Notes: generated by a model from the sequence alone, not told the origin. A stretch of DNA of 64,000 nt from Pedobacter chitinilyticus (GCF_003313385.1 NZ_QMHN01000001.1:1476097-1540096); one strand, 5' to 3'; shown: positions 1 through 7,852, counted from the stretch's first letter. Made by a program: numbers and translations.

Positions 1-100
1 GCGTTTCATCCAGAATGATGGTTACTGCCTCATTTCCTTTTTTGAAACTGTTTTCATAGCGTTTCCCTAACAATTCGTGAAAATAAAAAACTTCATATTC
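1..100 (-). other. Open frame running off the left edge, no start codon seen
   Basis: On the minus strand an in-frame stop at about 101-103 is followed by roughly 33 open codons that continue out of the window. There is no ATG in this stretch; a TTG at about 73 is the only plausible start. The translation is ordinary-looking (it contains HELLGKRYENSFKKGNEAV), but I do not recognise it. It may be the 5' end of a neighbouring gene or chance. Confidence 0.2.
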
Positions 101-118
101 TTAGCGCTTTTAAAAAAC

Positions 119-568
119 TTACTTCGACTTTAGCTTTGCGATAATTTTAAGTAGCGCCGTTCTATTTTTTGACTCGTGGTAAAATTTGGGTAATTTTTCA
201 AGAAGGGTGAAATGTGAACGGTCTTTGTGCTCTCTTAACGTAGCAGCAATGTATTGCTCCAGATATGCCAGATGGGCGGGATTGTAGGCCCAAAATGTAT
301 TGTTTTTAAAAGGATGCTGAAGCCACATCTGTACACCAAAATATTCTTCTGCCGATCTTATCCACTTGGCTTTCACCCCAAAAACGACAGTTTCGGTAGT
401 AGTTGTTTTAACATGGCCACAATTGGAACATAACAATTTAGCTTCACCAAGTTGGTGATCTACCTTGGCAACAGCTTTCTTACTACACAAGGGGCATTGT
501 ACCCAAACTTCGGTCTCAAATTCAGAGAGACGCTTATTTTCATCCTGAAAGCGTTTTTGCGCTGTCAT
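119..568 (-). CDS. Zinc-ribbon hypothetical protein
   Basis: A 149-residue cytosolic protein without signal peptide or membrane segment. Near the N-terminus two CxxC pairs (Cys25/Cys28 and Cys47/Cys50, in CPLC and CSNC) form a rubredoxin/TFIIB-like zinc ribbon. The remainder is rich in aromatic and basic residues and predicted helical. It is the last gene of a tight minus-strand run that begins at 4003, starting 11 bp after the preceding stop, and it is the only non-exported member. A zinc ribbon suggests nucleic-acid binding or a structural role, but no function is known to me. Why it travels with a set of small exported proteins is unclear. Confidence 0.7.
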   Translation of the reverse strand: MTAQKRFQDENKRLSEFETEVWVQCPLCSKKAVAKVDHQLGEAKLLCSNCGHVKTTTTETVVFGVKAKWIRSAEEYFGVQMWLQHPFKNNTFWAYNPAHLAYLEQYIAATLREHKDRSHFTLLEKLPKFYHESKNRTALLKIIAKLKSK

Positions 569-579
569 TGCTTTTCTGG

Positions 580-993
580 CTATTTAGCGGTTTTACAATA
601 ATAGGTTATTTTATTGGCAAGAATTGAGATGTTTTTGTTTAGATACAAAGTTTCCGCATGGGCTGATCTTGATTGGCTATTTTTAATACCTGTTTTATAC
701 AAAACCATGGATTGTAATATAAAATTGAGCGAGCTTTCCATTGCTACCACTTCTCGCTTATTTTTTAAAACTGGGCTTAAATTACGTTCAAAAACTGCTT
801 GTTGTTTTGTTGCCAGTCGGATCAAACTATCCAGTTTTGCAACCTTATGTTTTTGGGGCTGTTTTGTATTCACTGCTTTTTGTATATCCAGCAAATAGTT
901 TCTAATCAGGGCAAGGCTATCTGTGGCCTTCTCAGTTTGTGCACTCACCTTAATAGAAAGCAGTAACAATAGGAGCAATGATAGTTTAATCAT
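580..993 (-). CDS. Small exported hypothetical protein
   Basis: The longer reading starts at 1041 and would overlap the upstream stop by 38 bp. I prefer the internal ATG at 993, which begins directly with a signal peptide (MIKLS, a run of leucines, then VSAQ). The mature part, about 118 residues, is predicted mostly helical, with many Lys, Leu and Ser and one cysteine near the C-terminus. It is not obviously related to the four paralogues upstream, but it sits in the same run, with 10 bp to the preceding stop. No recognised domain; function unknown. Confidence 0.6.
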   Translation of the reverse strand: MIKLSLLLLLLLSIKVSAQTEKATDSLALIRNYLLDIQKAVNTKQPQKHKVAKLDSLIRLATKQQAVFERNLSPVLKNKREVVAMESSLNFILQSMVLYKTGIKNSQSRSAHAETLYLNKNISILANKITYYCKTAK

Positions 994-1003
994 GCCAATT
1001 GTT

Positions 1004-1540
1004 TTAAAAGGTTTCCTTTTCCTTAGGAAAAAATGTAGCATAATGTTTGAAAGCCTTTTCTAGTCTTTCGCCAATATTATCTTCCTTGTTTGGAATGTAA
1101 AAGATAAGATCGTCCATCCCCTTTTCATCGATAGGATCACCTTGATGAAAACCTTTTCTGTGGTTATCGTAATAATATCCCTGTACAAATGCGATCGTTA
1201 ATTCTACCGCATTGAATCTTTTATCATACTTAAAAGATACGTAACTGATCATATTTACTGGCATATCTATCGCTTTTTGAACAGTATTACGAACTTCTTT
1301 TTGCCTGCCCTTACTATAGCTCCTTTGCTTAATTTCTACACTAATTTTTCCATCATTTAGTTTAAAATTTTCGAAACTCCTGTAAAAGTCGAGGCTTTCA
1401 GCTTTATAAGTGGTCTCTGTACCTTGATATAATTTCATTTTTCCATTGATCCACTGTTCAGTCTCCTCCTTGGTTTGTGCAAAAGCACTATTGATAGAAA
1501 CGCATAGGAAGAATAAAAATAGTGTTCTTAGTATTTTCAT
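1004..1540 (-). CDS. Exported protein, QTKEET paralogue 1
   Basis: A 178-residue protein with a clear signal peptide ending in FAQ, followed at once by the family signature QTKEETEQWIN. The C-terminus is a short amphipathic helix (ERLEKAFKHYATFF) and ends in KEKETF. The middle is predicted beta-rich and diverged. It is one of four tandem paralogues that share this head and tail. It starts 3 bp after the stop of the upstream paralogue, so translation is probably coupled. Likely periplasmic or outer-membrane-associated; I know no function for the family. Confidence 0.7.
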   Translation of the reverse strand: MKILRTLFLFFLCVSINSAFAQTKEETEQWINGKMKLYQGTETTYKAESLDFYRSFENFKLNDGKISVEIKQRSYSKGRQKEVRNTVQKAIDMPVNMISYVSFKYDKRFNAVELTIAFVQGYYYDNHRKGFHQGDPIDEKGMDDLIFYIPNKEDNIGERLEKAFKHYATFFPKEKETF

Positions 1541-1543
1541 GTT

Positions 1544-2095
1544 TTAAAATGTTTGTTTATTTTCTTTTGCTCCGCTTAGCTTGGCAAGGTGCATGATAGC
1601 TTTGAGTACACGTTTAGCATTCTCTTCGTTATTTAATTGATAATAAAATTCAATCTTATCTTTCTTATCATTACGATAATACTCTTTACGATAGGAAGAG
1701 ATAGAGACATATGTAGGAACATTAGTATTGGGGATTAGCCTAACCACAAAATATCCTATATTTTGGTTACGCTCACTTTTCATTTTTACCAAAGTATTTA
1801 CATCCTGATATAAAATGGAACTAACTGGAATATTATCGATAGTTATATCTAACGTCTTATCTCCACATGACTGGCAATCAAAAGACTGATAATATAACAC
1901 CGTATCATTTTTTATCTTTTCAAAACGTTGCAAAAAGGCATTAATACCGTTATCATTCTGTTTATATATATCTGTATTTAACAAAGTCGAACCATTATTA
2001 TTCAACCACTCAATAGTTTCTTCCTTAGTTTGCCCGAAAGACACCACTGTTTGCAACAGCAAAAGTGCAGTAATGATTGTTTTTAATGTTTTCAT
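1544..2095 (-). CDS. Exported protein, QTKEET paralogue 2
   Basis: A 183-residue protein with a signal peptide (MKTLKTIITALLLLQ to SFGQ), the signature QTKEETIEWLN and the C-terminal block RVLKAIMHLAKLSG ending in NKQTF. Its last coding bases match paralogue 3 exactly over about 46 nt (1561-1606 versus 2126-2171), which points to recent duplication or gene conversion. A CQSC pair lies mid-protein. It sits 13 bp from its upstream neighbour. Function unknown; a small exported protein specific to this lineage is the most I can support. Confidence 0.7.
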   Translation of the reverse strand: MKTLKTIITALLLLQTVVSFGQTKEETIEWLNNNGSTLLNTDIYKQNDNGINAFLQRFEKIKNDTVLYYQSFDCQSCGDKTLDITIDNIPVSSILYQDVNTLVKMKSERNQNIGYFVVRLIPNTNVPTYVSISSYRKEYYRNDKKDKIEFYYQLNNEENAKRVLKAIMHLAKLSGAKENKQTF

Positions 2096-2108
2096 AATCT
2101 TGTTGGTC

Positions 2109-2654
2109 TTAGAATGTTTGCTTGTTTTCTTTTGCTCCGCTTAGCTTGGCAAGGTGCATGATAGCTTTGAGTGTCCGCTTGGCATTCTCTAGGTTGTTAC
2201 TGTCGAAAGCTAGGTAAATCGTACAATCGTTAGCACAGCCCTCATCATTGCGGGCTTCTTTGTCATCTGGCTTATAGCCACTTTTGTAGCCTAAAACTTT
2301 TACTTTAAAGTATTTGAATTCTGGGCATTTATCACTTAGATTTACCTCAATAGGTACAGTACTAACATCCTCATATAGAATCTGATTCCAGTTGATATAT
2401 TTAAAATAAGTGCGCCTTACTGTTCTTTTGGAAAAAGATTCATCCCCAAATACCTTAAGTATATCCTTTTCAATTTCTATATAATGTTTAATATAAATCC
2501 TCTCATCATTAAAAGGTCTTTCACATTCTGTTGTTCTTAAAAAGGCTTTGCCATTCCTATTCAACCACTCAAGGGTTTCTTCCTTGGTTTGCCCGAAAGA
2601 AATCACAGCTTGTAATAGTAGAAAAGCGGCTAGGATTGCTTTTAGTGATTTCAT
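2109..2654 (-). CDS. Exported protein, QTKEET paralogue 3
   Basis: A 181-residue protein, the closest relative of paralogue 2: near-identical signal peptide, signature QTKEETLEWLN, and an almost identical C-terminal 20 residues ending in NKQTF. The central region is diverged and contains four cysteines, including a CANDC pair, so disulfides may form after export. It lies 11 bp from the upstream gene in the same run. Function unknown. Confidence 0.7.
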   Translation of the reverse strand: MKSLKAILAAFLLLQAVISFGQTKEETLEWLNRNGKAFLRTTECERPFNDERIYIKHYIEIEKDILKVFGDESFSKRTVRRTYFKYINWNQILYEDVSTVPIEVNLSDKCPEFKYFKVKVLGYKSGYKPDDKEARNDEGCANDCTIYLAFDSNNLENAKRTLKAIMHLAKLSGAKENKQTF

Positions 2655-2665
2655 AAGTGCTGGTT

Positions 2666-3157
2666 TTAAAACGTTTCTTTTTTATTTTGACAAAAAGTAG
2701 CTAAGTGATTTAAGGCTTTGGTCAAGCGTTCACGCAAGTTGTCTGTATTGGGTACTTCTATGCTGCTACTTTTTTTTAAATAGCTAGTACCCTCTGTCAA
2801 ATTTCTACCTCTAATAACCTCTTCATTGGTTGAACTCGCCAATAGGAACACCTTTCCGTTTGAGCTGATATAGCTGTCTATTTTTATTTTTGCAATAGGT
2901 AGTTGTTCCTCATGCACCACGGATGGCCGACCATCTTCAAAGTAGCGTTCATACCTATAAACGATAGTACATTCATCGACACTTTGTAGGCTAAATTTAT
3001 TATGCCCTCCTTTTACTGAATATCTAGGAGAATGTAACAACGTATTATTTAACAGTTTTTCATTAATCCAAGCAATAGTTTCATCCTTGGTTTGCCCTAA
3101 AGATTCCACTACAGGGAATAATAGCATTCCAAAAAGTAAACACCTTAGTTTTCTCAT
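2666..3157 (-). CDS. Exported protein, QTKEET paralogue 4
   Basis: A 163-residue protein with a signal peptide ending near ESLGQ, signature QTKDETIAWIN, and a C-terminal helix (LRERLTKALNHLATF) ending in NKKETF. By head and tail it is the most upstream member of the paralogue set, and its tail is closer to paralogue 1 than to 2 and 3. It begins 22 bp after the stop of the gene at 3180-3581. No catalytic motif is visible. Confidence 0.7.
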   Translation of the reverse strand: MRKLRCLLFGMLLFPVVESLGQTKDETIAWINEKLLNNTLLHSPRYSVKGGHNKFSLQSVDECTIVYRYERYFEDGRPSVVHEEQLPIAKIKIDSYISSNGKVFLLASSTNEEVIRGRNLTEGTSYLKKSSSIEVPNTDNLRERLTKALNHLATFCQNKKETF

Positions 3158-3179
3158 GGTTCTTATAATTTCATTTCAG

Positions 3180-3581
3180 CTATCGTCTATCCTTACTATA
3201 GGCGAAAGAAACGTGCTTGATGGAAAATTCTTGTTTTGTAAACTTGCTTATCATTTCTGTCCTATACTCTTCCACCTTGCTCTTGTCTGCAGAAAAACCA
3301 AATTTTAGCAGGCTGTAACCCGACATCTTGCTGTCTTCCGTTTCCAATTTTTTCCTCCACTGGTTATGCAGCGCATCATCTGAGGCATTGTAATAGGTGC
3401 TACTGTTTTCCACACCATTTACCGTATTAGAAATGTAAAGTGTTTTGGTTTGGTAACTGTAGGCGTAGCAGAAAGCATAAACTGTTTTTTCTTGTGCCTG
3501 CGCATTCACCTGAGACATTACGCTCAAGAACAATGTAAAAGCGATGACAGGTAGTTTTCTGATCTTGCTATGAATCTTCAT
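3180..3581 (-). CDS. Small exported hypothetical protein
   Basis: A 133-residue protein with a signal peptide (hydrophobic core VIAFTLFLSV, cleavage near VNAQAQ). The mature part lacks the QTKEET head of its neighbours but has a similar size and begins in a comparable way (TVYAFCYAYSY). It is rich in Tyr, Ser and Lys and has one cysteine. It lies 11 bp downstream of the gene at 3593-4003, so it is very likely co-transcribed. Function unknown. Confidence 0.6.
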   Translation of the reverse strand: MKIHSKIRKLPVIAFTLFLSVMSQVNAQAQEKTVYAFCYAYSYQTKTLYISNTVNGVENSSTYYNASDDALHNQWRKKLETEDSKMSGYSLLKFGFSADKSKVEEYRTEMISKFTKQEFSIKHVSFAYSKDRR

Positions 3582-3592
3582 GATATTATTCT

Positions 3593-4003
3593 TTACTGTT
3601 TGATGTATTTTGTGCCATTTGCAGAAAAGGACTTTTTATCATCGTCCATCACGATAGTAACGCTGCCGTCTTCCTTACGGTAGTTACTTTCGGGCATGTG
3701 TATGTAGTTTTTACCTTTCCAAATGTTTCTTTCATTGTACTTGATGTTTCTAAACTTAAAGGCTACTTTGGCAGCATGCTGTGGCCAACCACTGCTGCCC
3801 ACGGCCATTACCAGGGCATCGCTACCTTCTGCAAAGGTTTGGGTTCCGCTAATCCTTATCACCATTCCATCGCTTCTTTTCCAGTCGCCATCCAAGTCGC
3901 CAGCCCGAAATGTCTGTGCATGAACTTTATCTATTCCAAGTATCAACACGAAAAAGAACAAAGTAGCTAGCCATTTCCCTTTATTTTGTATTGCTCTATT
4001 CAT
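3593..4003 (-). CDS. Exported hypothetical protein, first gene of the run
   Basis: A 136-residue protein with a signal peptide (LATLFFFVLILGI, cleavage after VHAQ). The mature part is predicted all-beta (DGDWKRSDGMVIRISG, later VTIVMDDDKKSFSANGT), resembling a small lipocalin-like or beta-sandwich fold of the kind that starts with a G.W motif. That resemblance is inference. It is the promoter-proximal gene of the eight-gene minus-strand run and follows a 306-bp gap. Confidence 0.6.
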   Translation of the reverse strand: MNRAIQNKGKWLATLFFFVLILGIDKVHAQTFRAGDLDGDWKRSDGMVIRISGTQTFAEGSDALVMAVGSSGWPQHAAKVAFKFRNIKYNERNIWKGKNYIHMPESNYRKEDGSVTIVMDDDKKSFSANGTKYIKQ

Positions 4004-4309
4004 AATAAATCCTTTACAGTCAAAATTATTAGAATATCAAGGAGCATGCAATCACTAATAATAGGTATTTTTCTTGCTGCTATAGGGATGCAATACGGCG
4101 CCAAAAGCTTCCATGCGACATCTTTTCGTTCCTGTTCAAATTAATCACTTAAATCGCTCGTTATTGGCTTTTTTAGTACGAAATTGACCATTTATAGTGA
4201 TCTATCGTTCTTAGATCATAAGTTTTGAGAGGTTTGGCTATGCTGCAAAAAAAGTAACAATTGGGTTAACTAGTACCTGATCTTATCCTGATTTTTAATA
4301 CGGAAGCAC
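4004..4309. promoter_or_regulatory. Gap upstream of the exported-protein run
   Basis: About 300 bp between the PAS-LuxR gene and the first exported-protein gene, both on the minus strand. It is AT-rich and presumably carries the promoter of the eight-gene run. I see no convincing terminator hairpin, repeat or small ORF, and I could not place a promoter with confidence. Confidence 0.35.
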
Positions 4310-5086
4310 CTACAACCAATTTTCCAAAACAGCTTTTGAGCCAAGTTCTGCGAGCGAGCTGCAACCAGATTTAGAAAAAATATTCTTACGGTGGGAGTTT
4401 ACCGTATGTACCGAAATGCACAACATATCCGCTATTTCTGGGGAACTGTTACCCGCAAGCACAAGTTTGAGCACTTCTTTTTCCCTTTTAGACAATAACT
4501 CTTTACTTGATAATAAAAAGGGCGCATTAATAGGAACATTAAAAAAAGAAGGTTCATTTTCCAGACCTATAAAAGAAAGTTTGGGCGTGGATTCGCTTGG
4601 CAGCAGATGACTAATGTCTGTATGGATCCCTAGTGATCTAAGTAAATTCTTATCCAAGTCAAACTCTATGATGGCCAGTTGATGTAGGATCCTTACATAA
4701 TGATCATCCTTGTTTTTTATTCGGAAATCATACTGTACCTTATATTTTGTGATTTTATCCGAAGGTAACTCACTGAAAAAATAATGCAATTTTTTTTCGA
4801 ATTCGATAAAATAAGGTTGATCGTCGGGATGTATCTTTGACAAAAAATCATTGGCTTTTATGCTTTGTTCATAACCCAATACTTTATTGATATGAGGACT
4901 GACATATTCAAACTCACCATCTCTCACGTGGAAGATAAAGTAGTAATAATCACCTGGCTGAAAAAGGTTTAGAAGCTTCTTATGAATTTCTATTTGGAAA
5001 TCGAGAGGTTTATATGAGCCCTGTTTGGCAATCTCTTTCCAAACTTGCCTGGCTTTATCATAAAAAATAATATCATTATTTTTCAT
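4310..5086 (-). CDS. PAS-LuxR transcriptional regulator
   Basis: About 258 residues from the ATG at 5086; the longer reading from 5125 adds a Phe/Cys-rich stretch that looks non-coding. The N-terminal half is PAS-like (FHVRDGEFEYVSPHINKVLG, IHPDDQ, then FRIKNKDDHYVRI and LGIHTDISHL, the usual PAC ending). The C-terminal 60 residues are a LuxR/GerE helix-turn-helix (LSKREKEVLKLVLAG, EIADMLCISVHTVNSHRKNI). There is no receiver domain, so the PAS domain or a partner must sense the input. It is the gene immediately upstream of the exported-protein run on the same strand, which makes it a candidate regulator of that run (inference). Confidence 0.85.
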   Translation of the reverse strand: MKNNDIIFYDKARQVWKEIAKQGSYKPLDFQIEIHKKLLNLFQPGDYYYFIFHVRDGEFEYVSPHINKVLGYEQSIKANDFLSKIHPDDQPYFIEFEKKLHYFFSELPSDKITKYKVQYDFRIKNKDDHYVRILHQLAIIEFDLDKNLLRSLGIHTDISHLLPSESTPKLSFIGLENEPSFFNVPINAPFLLSSKELLSKREKEVLKLVLAGNSSPEIADMLCISVHTVNSHRKNIFSKSGCSSLAELGSKAVLENWL

Positions 5087-5173
5087 AGTCTCGCTTTTTT
5101 CAAAACTACAAAAAAACTCAAACAATCACTTCCATTAGCAATGGTTTCGTTTTGGATTTCGTCATGGAGCTAT

Positions 5174-5210
5174 TGAAGCATAAGCACCGCCTTGCTAATG
5201 CTTGCGTTAG
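5174..5210. repeat. Dispersed short repeat, copy 1 (GCATAAGC / ATGCTTGCG type)
   Basis: The stretch carries AAGCATAAGCACCGCC followed by GCTAATGCTTGCGTTAG. Related copies lie at about 6331-6366 and 12591-12614. The core ATGCTTGC with flanking TA is shared by all three copies, all of which are intergenic. Confidence 0.5.
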
Positions 5211-5314
5211 AGGGGTAAACCTTACTGGTAGCCAATCATTTGATATGATTTAACCAAACAACGGCTCAAACGTACATTTTTTTTCCCAAAACAATTAGAT
5301 GGCAAAACGGACAT

Positions 5315-6052
5315 TCAATGGTTAACTCTTAATTTACGTTTGATGTGGTAAATCCTCAAAAGTATTCTGTCGTACCAAAGTGCCAGGGCCAGTAGCGCAA
5401 CTGGAAAGTATAGCGTCCTGAGGCCAAGCTTTAGGAATATAAAGCCCCCCAAAAGTCCTCCTATAAAAAAACAGCCTATGATGGCGACTTTCAGCAGAAT
5501 GCTCTTTCTTAAGACCGTACGTTCCGACAATGCCCTGTAAAACATTAATTGTGAAAGCTCTATTCCCAAATCGGTAAATAATCCAGTCAGGTGGGTGGTT
5601 CGTACTACAGATTGGGAAACTTTGGTCACCAGCGAATTTTGTAGGCCCATGGCAAATAGCAGCATAAGCGAAAGGAAGACTTTTGAGGGAAACTGGTCGT
5701 TGTCAATACGCCCATCTGCATAGCCGACCCCTAAAAGCACCATCATTTCCAAACTTATGGGCAATGCGTACGAATAGATCACATTGCGTCTGTTAGCGAT
5801 TTCAATTAAGGTACTGGAAACGAATGCGCCAGCTAAAAAGAACACCACATAGCAAAGGTATGCCCATACCAGACCGTAATTTTTTGTGACAAACTCTTCA
5901 GATAAAAAAGCAAAATGGCCCGTAACATTAGTCGTTAATGTGTTAAGGCCCAAAACCCCGACAATATTTACAATACCCGCAACCCCCGACAGCAGTGATG
6001 CCAGCCTTAGGTTGTGCAAGTAGGTACGCCCCTTTCCCGTATGTCTAAACAT
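5315..6052 (-). CDS. YoaK/DUF1275-family membrane protein
   Basis: A 245-residue integral membrane protein with about six hydrophobic segments. The N-terminal region matches the DUF1275 (YoaK) pattern: a small-residue-rich first helix (LASLLSGVAGIVNIVGVL), then NTLTTNVTGHFAFL, and later SLVTKVSQSVVRTTHLTGLFTDLG, the usual conserved TxxTG repeat of the family. The physiological substrate of YoaK-like proteins is not established to my knowledge. It stands alone, with nearly 200 bp or more of intergenic DNA on each side. Confidence 0.85.
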   Translation of the reverse strand: MFRHTGKGRTYLHNLRLASLLSGVAGIVNIVGVLGLNTLTTNVTGHFAFLSEEFVTKNYGLVWAYLCYVVFFLAGAFVSSTLIEIANRRNVIYSYALPISLEMMVLLGVGYADGRIDNDQFPSKVFLSLMLLFAMGLQNSLVTKVSQSVVRTTHLTGLFTDLGIELSQLMFYRALSERTVLRKSILLKVAIIGCFFIGGLLGGFIFLKLGLRTLYFPVALLALALWYDRILLRIYHIKRKLRVNH

Positions 6053-6196
6053 CCTGTTAAAACCTTTAAAGCAAATTTATAAAAAAGTGGACTAAAAGCA
6101 CCCGCAGCAATGGATTTGCATCCTATTAAATCGGCGATTGATGACAAGAGCCTGTATATGGATAATACGATCTAATTTCTGTTGATGATTACGCCA

Positions 6197-6325
6197 CTTA
6201 GCGCAAGTCTTGTGGTTTGGGCTTAATGGAGGAGACTTGTGAATATTTTTAGCCTAACCTTATTTGGTTGAATGCGGCACAAGTCATGCCATAGCTCTTT
6301 CCTTGGCGCTAAGACTTGCGCTAAG
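6197..6325. repeat. 15-bp perfect inverted repeat with about 100-bp spacer
   Basis: The left arm at 6197-6211 reads CTTAGCGCAAGTCTT and the right arm at 6311-6325 is its exact reverse complement. The arms include the AGCGCAAG word of the dispersed repeat family. The spacer contains no ORF of note. Confidence 0.6.
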
Positions 6326-6330
6326 GGGTT

Positions 6331-6366
6331 AAAGTACAAGCACGGCTTCGCTTATGCTTGCGCTAA
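6331..6366. repeat. Dispersed short repeat, copy 2
   Basis: AAGTACAAGCACGGCTTCGC followed by TTATGCTTGCGCTAA; it matches the copy at 5174-5210 in the AAGCAC.GC and ATGCTTGCG words. Confidence 0.5.
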
Positions 6367-6407
6367 AAAGGGAAAAACCATATTTTTATTTAAATTGCTA
6401 TATAAGT

Positions 6408-6815
6408 ATGGAAATTACACTCTTTATTATCGCTGTTCTTGGATTGCTAATTGCCTATTTGACCTATAAGAAAGATCATATTGATGCTCCAAATGAAAAA
6501 GCTAAATCTCTGTCTCAAAACTATCAATTTGCTGAACGCTCTACGAGGGAACTGATTGAAGAACTTGAAAAATACGTTTCAACTAATAATGCTATGGATG
6601 AACATTTTATGCAAGGTCTAACATTTTCACAAAGCCTGACATTTTTAAAAAGCGCTCATGATAAGTTATTTTCTGATGACATATCAAAGGACCTAATACA
6701 ATATCCATCACTTGCAAATGATGGCTTAAAGGCATCTATAGAGGCTCATATAAAACATATACAGGAAATTAGAACCTATTTTAAGTTTTATGTTAAGAAA
6801 GATTTCAATGCTTAA
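6408..6815 (+). CDS. Membrane-anchored small hypothetical protein
   Basis: A 135-residue protein from the ATG at 6408; the longer reading from 6354 overlaps a repeat. One N-terminal transmembrane helix (ITLFIIAVLGLLIAYLTY) is followed by a positively charged stop-transfer (KKD) and a soluble, predicted helical domain of about 110 residues. The topology is type I or a simple anchor with the soluble part probably cytoplasmic. I recognise no family. It is a single gene with no close neighbour on its strand. Confidence 0.6.
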   Translation: MEITLFIIAVLGLLIAYLTYKKDHIDAPNEKAKSLSQNYQFAERSTRELIEELEKYVSTNNAMDEHFMQGLTFSQSLTFLKSAHDKLFSDDISKDLIQYPSLANDGLKASIEAHIKHIQEIRTYFKFYVKKDFNA

Positions 6816-7188
6816 ATAAATTAAGAATAAATTTATATTCCCTCTTGCTCAAACATCTGCTTGTAGCCATACCTAATTAAACCACAAATTCCGCTTCCTC
6901 CATCCTCACACCAAAGCGGAATATTTCCCCTATTTAAAACGCTATATTTCTCTACAACAGCAAGTTGTAAAACAAATTTTTATCAAAAAAACTTTGGAAT
7001 CAAAGAACTTGATTAATAAATTAGTCTTAGAAATTAAACCTATGCTCTATGAAAAAACATCTCCTCAAGCGGCACTTCCTAGTCGCCTAAACTGCTTAAA
7101 CATTGATGGAAAAGATGGTGTAATGACCTTGCTATAGGCATGCCCTTATGACCATCATGTCCTTATTTATTTCATTAATTTTAAAACC
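6816..7188. other. Gap, AT-rich, no gene recognised
   Basis: About 370 bp of AT-rich DNA. The only ORF I noticed is a 13-codon one at 7049-7090 (MKKHLLKRHFLVA), which is too short to call. No hairpin with a T-tract and no repeat stand out. Confidence 0.35.
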
Positions 7189-7416
7189 ATGCCACCTATG
7201 GAAAATGACATCCCAAGAGTAATTCTGTACCCAGAAGATTTTCATAGCTTTGCTTCAAGCCCTAAAGCTCGCTACAAACTATACAACCAGATACGAGAAG
7301 AGTTTAACTTGAAGAAACCCAAACGAATTATGATCTATCACGTAAGTGAGTATTATAATCTTTCGCTAGAGCATACGGTTCACGCTATTTTTCTGAATAA
7401 AGGTCGGAAAAGGTGA
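7189..7416 (+). CDS. Small conserved-looking hypothetical protein
   Basis: A 75-residue protein (72 if the second ATG at 7198 is used). It is soluble and rich in Tyr, His and basic residues: VILYPEDFHSFASSPKARYK, then KKPKRIMIYHVSEYYNLSLEH. The second half could form a small helix-turn-helix or helix pair. I do not recognise the family. The composition and periodicity look like real coding sequence. It ends only about 40 bp before the 21-bp tandem array. Confidence 0.5.
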   Translation: MPPMENDIPRVILYPEDFHSFASSPKARYKLYNQIREEFNLKKPKRIMIYHVSEYYNLSLEHTVHAIFLNKGRKR

Positions 7417-7454
7417 TTTTGCAGCTAAACAGCTGCAATTTCTTCCTTTTCTAA

Positions 7455-7630
7455 GAACCTTCTCTTCCTTTTCCAAGACCATTTATTCTTTTTCTAAGAC
7501 CATTTATTCCTTTTCCAAGGCCATTTATTCTTTTTCCAAGACCATTTATTCTTTTTCTAAGACCATTTATTCTTTTTCCAAGGCCATTTATTCTTTTTCC
7601 AAGACCATTTATTCCTTTTCTAAAAGACCT
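7455..7630. repeat. 21-bp tandem array (AAGRCCATTTATTCYTTTTCY)
   Basis: The ATTTATT word recurs at 7481, 7502, 7523, 7544, 7565, 7586 and 7607, exactly every 21 bp, with degenerate units at both ends. Variation is confined to a few positions (AAGACC/AAGGCC, TTTTTCT/CTTTTCC). The strand is almost pure pyrimidine except for the AAGRCCA segment. It is related in sequence to the 43-bp array at 51.4-51.8 kb, sharing the words CCTTTTCCAAGGCC and TTCCTTTTC. Confidence 0.85.
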
Positions 7631-7636
7631 TATTTC

Positions 7637-7653
7637 CAGATGACAAACATCTG
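7637..7653. other. Short hairpin closing the 21-bp array
   Basis: CAGATG at 7637-7642 and CATCTG at 7648-7653 form a perfect 6-bp stem around ACAAA. It lies directly after the last array unit and has no T-tract, so it is not a convincing terminator. Confidence 0.45.
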
Positions 7654-7852
7654 TAAACCATCAATGCACCAAACCATGGCCCTTAACGCCATCGATTGGC
7701 CATTTCACACCTATTAATCCTAGTTTTTCCTGTTTTCACCCAGTATTGCCCAATGTTGCCCAGTTTTGGCACTTATTCGCCAAGCATAAAATATCCTTGC
7801 TTAAATTGCCCTCAATCTGAAAAATGGATTTCAGGGAAAAAACATTTATTTT

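Larger units (their letters stand above)
6053..6407. other. Gap with a 15-bp inverted repeat and a dispersed repeat
   Basis: This gap holds a perfect 15-bp inverted repeat (CTTAGCGCAAGTCTT at 6197-6211 and its complement at 6311-6325) separated by about 100 bp. Just after the right arm lies a copy of the short dispersed repeat (about 6331-6366). An apparent upstream extension of the next gene to 6354 runs into this repeat, which argues for the later start at 6408. Confidence 0.55.
7417..7852. other. Gap containing a 21-bp tandem array and a hairpin
   Basis: This 436-bp gap is dominated by the pyrimidine-rich tandem array at about 7455-7630 and a short perfect hairpin at 7637-7653. It ends in a stretch with several short CCCAGTNTTGCCCA-like words (about 7738-7766). 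No coding sequence is evident on either strand; the array units contain stops in the minus-strand frames. Confidence 0.6.

Noticed and set aside
7049-7090. 13-codon ORF MKKHLLKRHFLVA, possible leader peptide
   Set aside because: Too short to support; no attenuator-like hairpin follows and the next gene is about 100 bp away.
7455-7630. Possible CRISPR array
   Set aside because: Units are contiguous 21-mers without unique spacers and no cas gene is nearby.
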